Under the pieces are notes generated by a model. That model saw only the letters and a program-made list of their open reading frames with translations, did no database searches and had not been told where the DNA came from. DNA of 64,000 nt from Achromobacter sp. HZ34. Lineage in GTDB: Bacteria > Pseudomonadota > Gammaproteobacteria > Burkholderiales > Burkholderiaceae_B. Positions 52,773 through 60,323 of this stretch are shown piece by piece. The stretch lies in contig NZ_NJIX01000004.1 in assembly GCF_002209485.1 (NCBI RefSeq), positions 558,001 through 622,000 on the forward strand. The letters run 5' to 3'. The first letter of the stretch is position 1; the number at the start of each line of letters is the position of its first letter. A program made the translations under genes and the position numbers.

Positions 52773-53957
52773 CTATCCCGCCGTGGCCGTGCGTATCGCG
52801 CCGATCAGGGCGTTGAGTTCGGCGTCGCGGTCCGGTTCGTTGGCGCTGACATAGCGCGGTTCCGGATATGCGGCCAGCTGCACGACGACAAGGTCGGCGG
52901 CGCGGTCGATGAAGATGCGTTGCCCCGAATGGCCCATGGCCATCATGGCGCCGTCGCCGCGTAGCCACCAGCTGTAGCCGTAGGCGCGCAGGTCCAGCGC
53001 GCGGCGTTGGGCGGCATGCTGGTCTGCCGGAATCTCGAAGGCCGGCGTGGCGGACTGCTCGACCCAGCCCTCGGGCAGGATGCGCCGGCCGTCGACCACG
53101 CCATCGTCCAGCACGAATTGCGCGAAGCGGCCGATGTCACGCAGGCTCATGCCCGCGCGGCTGCCGCCGATCTCCTGGCCGTCATCGGATTCCAGGGTGT
53201 AGAAGCCGTCGAACTCCATACCGCAAGGCTGCCAGATGCGCTTGGACATATAGTCGGCCAGCGTGCCACCCGTCGCGGCGCTGAGCACCGCCCCCAGCAG
53301 ATAGGTGTCGCCGGTGTTGTACTGCCACACCGCGCCGGCGGGGTTGCCGCGCGGGCAGGACCGCAGCAGGGCCAGCACGCCGCCGGGCACCTTGTCGGCC
53401 AGCGACTTGCTGTAGCGGTTCACGTGGGACTGCTTGTCCGTGTAGTCCTCGCGCCAGTCTATGCCGGACGACATGGTCAGCAGGTGACGCACGGTGACGT
53501 CTTCATACGCGCAGCCGGCCAGCGTGCGGACGTAGCGCGTGACGGGGTCATCCAGGCTGGCGATGGCGCCGTCATGCAGCGCCGCGCCCACCAGCATGGC
53601 GGTCATGGACTTGACGGTCGACATGGTGGACCAGCGCTCTTCGGGGCGGAAACCCAGGCCGTAGCGTTCCAGGATGATGTGGCCGCGATGGATGGCCAGC
53701 AGGCCGGCCACGTTGTTGCGGTCCATGAATTCGGCGACGTCGCGGGCCTGGCCATCCAGGGTATAGCCGGGCCGGACTTCGGCCGCGCGCGGCATGGCCT
53801 TGGCCGCGGGACCGCGCGCGATGGTGCGCGTCGCGAACAGGCGGTCGACGATGCGATAGCCGTAGGACTGCAGGCAGGGCGGCCACAGCAGGAAGTCTTC
53901 GCCGCGCGGCAAATGTTGCACGGCTTGCGCCAGGGACGGGTTCGAGGTGTCGTTCAT
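52773..53957 (-). CDS. serine hydrolase, class C beta-lactamase/esterase family
   Basis: A 394-residue serine hydrolase. The nucleophile motif STVKS (S-x2-K) and the Tyr-x-Asn-like QYNTGDTYLLG segment identify the class C beta-lactamase fold; esterases such as EstB and 6-aminohexanoate-dimer hydrolase share it. No signal peptide is visible, which favours a cytoplasmic esterase or amidase over an antibiotic-resistance role. It lies three bases after the Bug gene at 53961, in the same direction, so they share a transcript. The substrate may be what that Bug protein binds. Confidence 0.83.
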   Translation of the reverse strand: MNDTSNPSLAQAVQHLPRGEDFLLWPPCLQSYGYRIVDRLFATRTIARGPAAKAMPRAAEVRPGYTLDGQARDVAEFMDRNNVAGLLAIHRGHIILERYGLGFRPEERWSTMSTVKSMTAMLVGAALHDGAIASLDDPVTRYVRTLAGCAYEDVTVRHLLTMSSGIDWREDYTDKQSHVNRYSKSLADKVPGGVLALLRSCPRGNPAGAVWQYNTGDTYLLGAVLSAATGGTLADYMSKRIWQPCGMEFDGFYTLESDDGQEIGGSRAGMSLRDIGRFAQFVLDDGVVDGRRILPEGWVEQSATPAFEIPADQHAAQRRALDLRAYGYSWWLRGDGAMMAMGHSGQRIFIDRAADLVVVQLAAYPEPRYVSANEPDRDAELNALIGAIRTATAG

Positions 53958-53960
53958 GGT

Positions 53961-54950
53961 TCAGTCGTTGCGGATGCCCAGGCGCTGGACGATGGGGCCC
54001 CATACGGCGGCCTCCTGCTTCATCGATTGCGCGACGGATTGCGGGCCCAATTCCTTGGGCGGGGTCATGTAGATCTCGGCCATCTGCTTGCGCACGTTTT
54101 CATCGGCCCAGAATTTACGGGTGGCCTCGGTCAGGCGCGCGACGATTTCCGGCGAGGTGCCGGCCGGTGCCATCACGCCGTACCAGGCATCGCCCGGGAA
54201 GCCTTTGGCGCCGACTTCGGCGATGGTCGGCACGTCCGGCAACTGGGGGTCGCGTTCCGCGCCGAACAGGACCAGGGGTACGGCCTTGCCGGTCTTGATC
54301 TGCGGGATGGCGCCGGACAGGGCATCGGACGTCAGGTCGATCTGGCCGCCGATCAGGTCCATCATGGCCGGCGCCGCGCCCTTGTAGGGGACGTGCGACA
54401 TCTGCAGGCCGAAGTGGTCGGCCAGGAAGGCGACGTTCAGATGGGTGGAGTTGCCGATTCCCGCCGAGCCGTAGTTCAGCTTGCCCGGCCTGGCCTTGGC
54501 CTGCTGCACCAGGTCCTGGATGTTACGGATGTGGGTGGCGGGATTGGCCACCAGCACCTGCGACGTGCCCGCCACTTTGGTGACGGGCGTGAAGTCCTTG
54601 GTCGGGTTGTAGGCAAGCTGGGCGTAGGTGAAGGGATTCACCGACATATTGGACGTGCTGCCGAACAGCAGGTTGTAGCCGTCGGCCGCTTGCTTGGCGA
54701 CGTAGGCAGCGGCGATGCTGCCATTGGCGCCGGGTTTGTTCTCGACCACGATGGTGCCGCCGATGGCCTTGCCTGCGTAGGCGGCCCAGGCCCGGGCCAG
54801 CGCATCGGCGGCGCCGCCGGCGGCGACCGGCACGAAGACCGACACCGGGCGCGTGGGCCATTGCGCGGCGTGGGCGGCTTGGCCCAGGGCCAAGGCGAAT
54901 ACAGCGGCGATAGCGGCCAGGGCAGTCCTGGGTGTCGCGTTGGCGGTCAT
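53961..54950 (-). CDS. Bug (TctC)-family periplasmic solute-binding protein
   Basis: A 329-residue Bug protein with a signal peptide ending near AAHA; the mature chain begins QWPTRPVSVFVPVAAGGAADAL. ATG 54950 is chosen over 55004 because it starts directly at the signal peptide. It differs from the copy at 51733 and is co-transcribed with the serine hydrolase gene. The LysR gene at 55103 is divergent and probably controls this pair. Confidence 0.9.
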   Translation of the reverse strand: MTANATPRTALAAIAAVFALALGQAAHAAQWPTRPVSVFVPVAAGGAADALARAWAAYAGKAIGGTIVVENKPGANGSIAAAYVAKQAADGYNLLFGSTSNMSVNPFTYAQLAYNPTKDFTPVTKVAGTSQVLVANPATHIRNIQDLVQQAKARPGKLNYGSAGIGNSTHLNVAFLADHFGLQMSHVPYKGAAPAMMDLIGGQIDLTSDALSGAIPQIKTGKAVPLVLFGAERDPQLPDVPTIAEVGAKGFPGDAWYGVMAPAGTSPEIVARLTEATRKFWADENVRKQMAEIYMTPPKELGPQSVAQSMKQEAAVWGPIVQRLGIRND

Positions 54951-55102
54951 GGTCTGGCGCTCCAGAAGAGGGTCGGACGACGGGGCCGTCCAGGATGTGT
55001 CCAAATACGTGTGCCCAGATTCTAGGTAGCCGGTTTCATGACGTCCAATGCATAATTCATCAAACGGTCATGAGTCGAAAATCATAAAAAGCGAGGGGAA
55101 GC

Positions 55103-56029
55103 ATGAATCTGCAGCAGCTGGAGCACTTTCTGGTTCTCGTCGAAATGCAGTCCTTCAGTCGCGCGGCCGCCAAGCTGCACCTGACGCAGCCGGCCTTGAG
55201 CCGCAGCATCCGAGCGCTGGAAGAGGGCCTGGGCGGCCGATTGCTGGAGCGCGACAAGGGCAAGACGTTGACGGCCCTGGGCGAGCTGGCGATCGCCCGG
55301 GCCCGCCGCATCCGGGTGGAACTGGCGGAATTGCGGCGCAGCGCCAGCCTGCTGGCGGAGTACGCGGGCGGTACCTTGAAATTGGGATTGGGGCCCACGC
55401 CCACCGCCATCCTGTCGGTGCCCCTGCTGCGCGAGATGATGCAGCGCTATCCCGCCATCAAGCTCTTATTGAGTGGCGGCACGTCGGAGATGCAGGTGCA
55501 GGAACTGCGTGACGGCGTGGTCGATGCGCTGGTCGTGCACCGCAATCACATACCGGCCGACGCCGACCTGCACCTGACGTTCTTTCCGCGCACGCCCCTG
55601 GGCTTCGTGGTGCGCGCGGGGCACCCCCAGGCGCGGGCGCGGTCGCTGGACTACGACACGTTGCGGCGCTATCCGGTCGCGGCCAGCGGGCGGGCGATGA
55701 GCGACGAGGTCATGCATCATTTGAATGCGTACTTCGGGCCGCATGCCCATTTCCTCGATGCCGTGCAATATCAGTCCAATGACATCCAGTCGCTGGTCGA
55801 GCTGGTGCGTACCAGCGATGCGGTGTTCTTCGGCGTGTTGCAGGTGGCGCAGCCCTTGATCGACAGCGGTGAATTGCTGCGGCTGCGCCTGGAGCCGGCC
55901 TTGCAACTGTCTTCGCAATTCGTCTTCGTCACGATAGAGGGCAAGACCTTGCCGCCGGCCTTGTTGCGGGTGCGGGAAATCTGCGCGCAGCAGATGGGCG
56001 GGGCGGTCTCGATGAACCCCACCCCGTGA
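55103..56029 (+). CDS. LysR-family transcription regulator
   Basis: A 308-residue LysR regulator. The helix-turn-helix is FLVLVEMQSFSRAAAKLHLTQP and the binding domain contains LRLGLGPTPTA-like strand starts (here LKLGLGPTPTAILSV). GGGGAAGC sits upstream of ATG 55103. It is divergent from the Bug/serine-hydrolase genes, which suggests it controls them. Effector unknown. Confidence 0.86.
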   Translation: MNLQQLEHFLVLVEMQSFSRAAAKLHLTQPALSRSIRALEEGLGGRLLERDKGKTLTALGELAIARARRIRVELAELRRSASLLAEYAGGTLKLGLGPTPTAILSVPLLREMMQRYPAIKLLLSGGTSEMQVQELRDGVVDALVVHRNHIPADADLHLTFFPRTPLGFVVRAGHPQARARSLDYDTLRRYPVAASGRAMSDEVMHHLNAYFGPHAHFLDAVQYQSNDIQSLVELVRTSDAVFFGVLQVAQPLIDSGELLRLRLEPALQLSSQFVFVTIEGKTLPPALLRVREICAQQMGGAVSMNPTP

Positions 56030-56062
56030 AAACCGCCTCGGCGGCAACCGCCGCCGGCGCCG

Positions 56063-57709
56063 TCATGCGTGCGGAGTGACTTGTGCCGCGGCGGCTACCG
56101 TCGCGGTGCCGACGGTGGTTTCGTCCGGCGTGCCGTGGGCGTTTTCACGGCACGCGATACCGATGCGGTGCAGCAGCCATACGGCGCGTTCGAACAGACG
56201 GGTGGCCAGCAACAGCTCGCGTGCCTGGTCGTTGTCGTGGGCATCCGACGCCATCACCTGGCGGCGCAGGCGTTCGAGCAGTTCGCCGCGGTCGCCCGTC
56301 AGCTGGATCAGCACGTCCAGATCATGCGGATCGGCCACGCCTTCCGCACTGACGGTATCGGCCAGCAGGCAGATCTGCGTACGCAGGGCCTCGCACAGGT
56401 TGGACAGCAGGCGCGGGCGCTCACCGTCCCAGGCGTCGACGATGCCGCTGAATTCCGCCAGGGTGTCCTGCAGGGCCTGCAGGTTCTCCAGGCTCGATTG
56501 TTCGTGCGCGGCCCGCGCCAGGTCCTTGCGGGTCAGGCCTCGGCCGGCCACGGACAGCAGGAAGGCCGCGGTTTGCGCGGCGACGTTGCGATGGCCGGCC
56601 AGCAGGTGGCGGCGTTGCGCCGGCGCGCGTCCGTCTTCCTGGTCGAGATCGGGCAGCAGGCGAGGCAGGGCGGCGGTAAGGCGATCGCGTTCCAGGCGCA
56701 CCAGTTCCAGGGCGTTGACGGGATCCTCGGCGGCGCGATCGTAGATGTAATGCGGTTGGCTGGCCTGTTCGACGGGATCGGCCGGCGTCAGGCGCGCGGT
56801 GAGCCTGATGGCACGGTCGCGCAGCATGGTGACGGGCAGGGCGCCCACCAGTTGCATGGCCAGGAACAGCACGGCCAGCAGCGAGGCCGCCTGGCTGTTC
56901 GGCACGGTCACGCCGCCGCTGCGCAAGGAATAGACCAGCCACGCCGCCGCGACCAGGACGGAGCCGCCGCCCTTGACCATGACGTGCACCAGGCACAGCT
57001 GGCGGCCGCTACCCTTCAAGCCGCTGCCGGAGAGCAGCACCGCCAAGCCGCTGCCCAGGTTGGCGCCGGTCATTATCCAGAAGGCGGCTTCGAATTTCAT
57101 GAAGCCCGTATGCAGGGACGCCACCGCCAGGATGGTGGCGGTGGATGCCGACTGGGTTGCCACCGCGATGATCACGCCCAGGGCCAGCGCCACCGGCGAA
57201 GACATGCCGTCGCCGAGCAGGGTATGCCAGTCGTTGACGGTCAGCGCGTCCGGGGCGTGCTTGATGAAATCCAGCCCCATGAAAAGCAGCGCCAAACCCA
57301 GGCCGGCCCAGATCCAATCGCGCCGCAGCGCGTGATAGTCCAGCTTGAAGTGCAGGGACAGGCCGGCGGCCGCCACCAGATAGAGCACCACCAGGCGGAT
57401 GTCCAGCGTCGCCAGGAAGACCAGCAGCGCGGTGCCGGCGTTGGCGCCGGCCACGACGGGCGCCGCCTGGTTTACCGACAGAACGCGGCCGTGGACCAGG
57501 TTGGCGGTGATCAGGGTGACGGCATTGCTGGATTGCGTGATGGCGCCGGCCAGGGCACCGGCGAACAGGCCGCTCCAGCGCGAAGCCGTGGCCATGTGCA
57601 AGGCCGACCGCACCCTGTGCCCCATGGCTTGCCGCAAATGCTGGCCGATCAGGCGCAGGCCGATGAACAACAGTCCCAGGCCTGATAAGAGTTCAGCAAC
57701 GGTAATCAT
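56063..57709 (-). CDS. Na/Pi-cotransporter family protein with PhoU-like tail
   Basis: A 548-residue membrane protein. The two inverted Na/Pi repeats each carry a Q-SS/SA motif: GAITQSSNAVTL near residue 57 and AVATQSASTATIL near 185. About eight helices fill residues 1-310, and a helical C-terminal region (about 330-540) resembles PhoU-type domains. It probably moves phosphate with sodium or acts as a regulated phosphate exporter such as YjbB. It converges on the LysR gene ending at 56029, with 33 bases between. The initiation codon at 57709 begins right at the first helix. Confidence 0.85.
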   Translation of the reverse strand: MITVAELLSGLGLLFIGLRLIGQHLRQAMGHRVRSALHMATASRWSGLFAGALAGAITQSSNAVTLITANLVHGRVLSVNQAAPVVAGANAGTALLVFLATLDIRLVVLYLVAAAGLSLHFKLDYHALRRDWIWAGLGLALLFMGLDFIKHAPDALTVNDWHTLLGDGMSSPVALALGVIIAVATQSASTATILAVASLHTGFMKFEAAFWIMTGANLGSGLAVLLSGSGLKGSGRQLCLVHVMVKGGGSVLVAAAWLVYSLRSGGVTVPNSQAASLLAVLFLAMQLVGALPVTMLRDRAIRLTARLTPADPVEQASQPHYIYDRAAEDPVNALELVRLERDRLTAALPRLLPDLDQEDGRAPAQRRHLLAGHRNVAAQTAAFLLSVAGRGLTRKDLARAAHEQSSLENLQALQDTLAEFSGIVDAWDGERPRLLSNLCEALRTQICLLADTVSAEGVADPHDLDVLIQLTGDRGELLERLRRQVMASDAHDNDQARELLLATRLFERAVWLLHRIGIACRENAHGTPDETTVGTATVAAAAQVTPHA

Positions 57710-57930
57710 GGATCGACAGCGGCAGCGGCTTGGCGGCGGAAAATCCGCGAATACTATGACACGAATATTTCAATGTCATGTCAGGGCGCAGGGCGGGCGG
57801 CGGGTGGTGGCCGGGCCGCGCGAGTGGTCTTGGGAGTTGTCTTGCAGGGTGTCCTGCAAGTCCGCTTTCAAGTCGTCGTTCAGGCAGCGGGCGCGACCTC
57901 TTGCGTCGACTCGCTGACCGGGACTCAGGT

Positions 57931-58266
57931 TCAGCCGAGGCGCGCCAGCGCGGCCGCGCGCGTATCCACCACGGTAAGGATGGCAAGGAAGCCGCTGATT
58001 TCAAAGACTTCGCTGACCTGGGGCTGGATCTGGCACAGGGCCAGGGCGCCGCCTTGTTGCTTGAGTTTTTTCGCCAGCAGCAGGATCACGCGCAGGCCGG
58101 CACTGGAAATGTAGTTCAAGCCGGCCAGGTCCAGCACCACCTTGCGTGCGCCATTTTCCAGGTGATCCAGCAGCTCGCCTTCGATGGCCGTGGCGTTGGC
58201 GCTATTGATTTGTCCCTGCAGCACGACGACCAGGGCGTCGCCTTCTTTTTCGGTTGCGAGAGTCAT
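57931..58266 (-). CDS. STAS-domain anti-sigma-factor antagonist
   Basis: A 111-residue STAS protein. LDLAGLNYISSAGLRVIL contains the phosphorylatable serine of SpoIIAA/RsbV-type proteins (Ser in SSAGLR). ATG 58266 is chosen because the longer frame contains no related sequence. A divergent HATPase gene at 58505 encodes its likely partner kinase. In the well-known scheme the kinase phosphorylates STAS and a PP2C phosphatase reverses it; the sensor at 63119 is a possible candidate if its unseen part is PP2C. Confidence 0.85.
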   Translation of the reverse strand: MTLATEKEGDALVVVLQGQINSANATAIEGELLDHLENGARKVVLDLAGLNYISSAGLRVILLLAKKLKQQGGALALCQIQPQVSEVFEISGFLAILTVVDTRAAALARLG

Positions 58267-58504
58267 GGGGGCAGTTCCGGAATGAATACGTATGCGCAAG
58301 GGCGGACGCGTTGAATCGTTGCGGGAATATCGTGTCCGTGGCCGCGGGCCAGGAGCAGCGCCGGGGAAATAAAACGCTCGCATGATACGCGACTGGCGCT
58401 GCGGACGATACGTTGCCATCACGAAAATCACGCGCGTGGTGCATACTTCTGCCTAAGGAAAGGCACTCAGCCGAAAGACACTCATCCGCGCCACTATCAC
58501 CGTC

Positions 58505-58945
58505 ATGCCCGACGATACGCTATCCCTGCGACCTGAAGACGACCCGATAGGGCGCGCCATGCAATGGCTGGAAGGCATTGCCGATCGCAAGGACTGGACG
58601 CCGAAGGTACGTTTCGGCCTGACCCTGAGCGTGGATGAAGCGCTGACCAATATCGTGGCGTATGCGTTCACCCCGGCCGCGGCCGACGGGCCTTCCATCG
58701 AACCGGCCATCGACCTGGTTTGCGCGGACGACGGCCACGAGATCAAGGTGGTGATCGCCGACAACGGCCACGCTTTCGATCCTACCGGCCTGGAGATCGC
58801 CGACGCCGCGCTGACGCTGGACGAAGCGGAAGTAGGCGGCCATGGCTTGCGGCTGATGCGGCATTACCTCAAGTCCTTCCACTATCAACGCGACGGCGCG
58901 TGGAACCGCCTGACCCTGGTGCTGGATAACCCGCCGAAGATGTAA
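58505..58945 (+). CDS. RsbW-like anti-sigma serine kinase (HATPase)
   Basis: A 146-residue GHKL ATPase of the RsbW/SpoIIAB type. The N-box is LTLSVDEALTNIVAYAF, the G1 box VIADNGHAFDP and the G2 region EVGGHGLRLMRHYL. There is no membrane part or histidine box. It should phosphorylate the STAS protein encoded divergently at 57931-58266. The target sigma factor or output is not in the window. Bordetella BtrW, which controls type III secretion, is a related system, but I do not claim identity. Confidence 0.83.
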   Translation: MPDDTLSLRPEDDPIGRAMQWLEGIADRKDWTPKVRFGLTLSVDEALTNIVAYAFTPAAADGPSIEPAIDLVCADDGHEIKVVIADNGHAFDPTGLEIADAALTLDEAEVGGHGLRLMRHYLKSFHYQRDGAWNRLTLVLDNPPKM

Positions 58946-59027
58946 GCGCTCGAATTATTACAGTGCATTTAGTCGCATTTCGTATATATTCTGGAGCCCT
59001 TCCCCCGCCTATCCAGGTCCGCGCCGC

Positions 59028-60236
59028 ATGGCTGAGCTCTCTGCGCTCCGACAATTTCGTCCCGGCCACCCCGATGCGGCCGCCAGCCTGCTCACGCGGG
59101 GCGCGGACGCGTCGCCCGGTGGCAGCGCCGCCAGCCCGCATCGTGTCTATGCCCGTGTCGATGCCGCCGCGGTGGCGCACAATCTGGCCTGCCTGCGTGG
59201 CCTGATGCAGGCCGCTGGGTCGGCGCCACGGATCTGGGCGACCGTGAAGACGGACGCGTATGGCCATGGCGTGGCGCGTGTCCTTGCCGGACTCGCGGAT
59301 GCCGATGGCCTGGCGGTGGCGCAGCTAGGGGACGCGCAGGCTTGCCGCAAGGCCGGCTGGTCGGGGCCCGTCCTGGTGTACGGCGGCTTGCTTGATACGG
59401 ACGATGTGCGCGATTTGTCGATGCCCGGCCTGCACCTGGTCATCTCGCAGCCGGGCCAGCTCGATCGCCTTGAACAGGAAAACGCGCTGCCTTTCCCCTT
59501 GTCGCTATGGCTGCGTTATGCCGGCGATCTCGGCATGAACGGCTTCGACGAACTCGCTTACCTCGACGCCTATCGGCGCTGCCAGGCCCTGGTGGAGCGC
59601 GGCATGGTGACGATGGTCGGCCATTTCCAGCACTACGGGCAGGGCGAGGATCCGGCCAGCGTGGCTCGCGCGAATACCCGCTTCGACGCGTTGACCGGCG
59701 GGCTGGCCGGTCCGCGCAGCGCGGGCAACTCCGCGTCGATCGTGCATCCCGCGGCGGCACGCATCGCGATGGATTGGGTGCGCCCCGGACTTGCGTTGTA
59801 TGGGGCCAGCCCTTTGCCCGGCATCGATGGCAGCGCCCTGGGGTTGCGTGCGGCCATGTCGCTGCATTCACGCCTGTGCAGCGTGCGTGATGTCGCGGCC
59901 GGCGACCGTATTGGCTATGGCGGTGCCTTCGTCGCCCCGCGCGCGATGCGGGTCGGCCTGGTGGCCTGCGGTTATGGCGACGGCTATCCGCGGCATGCGC
60001 CCGCGGGTACTCCGGTCAATGTCGGCGGTGTGCGGGTGGAGAGTCTCGGCGTCGTTACGATGGACAGCCTGCTGGTCGATCTGGGCGCAGCGCCCGATGC
60101 CGAGGTCGGCACCCCCGTCACGCTATGGGGCAGCGAGGACTTGCCCGTGGAAGCCGTCGCCAGGCATGTCGGCACCATCGCCGCGGCCCTGCTGACGTCG
60201 CTGACACCGCGCGTCGTATTCGTCGACGCGTATTGA
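59028..60236 (+). CDS. alr: alanine racemase
   Basis: A 402-residue fold-type III PLP enzyme. The PLP lysine is Lys74 in VKTDAYGHG (family VKANAYGHG), the partner Tyr lies in GYGGAFVAPRAMRVG, and CGYGDGYPRH is the family segment. It makes D-alanine for peptidoglycan. About 35 residues precede the conserved part, so a later start is possible, but no better one is supported by a ribosome site. It stands alone between the HATPase gene and the MFS gene, which converge on it from either side. Confidence 0.92.
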   Translation: MAELSALRQFRPGHPDAAASLLTRGADASPGGSAASPHRVYARVDAAAVAHNLACLRGLMQAAGSAPRIWATVKTDAYGHGVARVLAGLADADGLAVAQLGDAQACRKAGWSGPVLVYGGLLDTDDVRDLSMPGLHLVISQPGQLDRLEQENALPFPLSLWLRYAGDLGMNGFDELAYLDAYRRCQALVERGMVTMVGHFQHYGQGEDPASVARANTRFDALTGGLAGPRSAGNSASIVHPAAARIAMDWVRPGLALYGASPLPGIDGSALGLRAAMSLHSRLCSVRDVAAGDRIGYGGAFVAPRAMRVGLVACGYGDGYPRHAPAGTPVNVGGVRVESLGVVTMDSLLVDLGAAPDAEVGTPVTLWGSEDLPVEAVARHVGTIAAALLTSLTPRVVFVDAY

Positions 60237-60323
60237 GCCAGGTCGCCTGCGGCGACGCCCGCTACGTTGAATGGCGTGCCAGGATCCGCAACGATCCGCC
60301 CGCATGGATCCTTACGTGCTGAC

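Noticed and set aside
52773-53957. antibiotic-resistance beta-lactamase
   Set aside because: The S-x2-K motif is shared with esterases, no signal peptide is present, and the gene lies in a catabolic operon with a Bug protein.
53007-55025. 672-codon plus-strand frame across the serine hydrolase and Bug genes
   Set aside because: It spans two well-supported minus-strand genes and has biased composition without motifs.
56069-57685. 538-codon plus-strand frame opposite the Na/Pi cotransporter
   Set aside because: A shadow frame rich in Gln, Gly and Arg; the minus-strand reading has clear transporter motifs.
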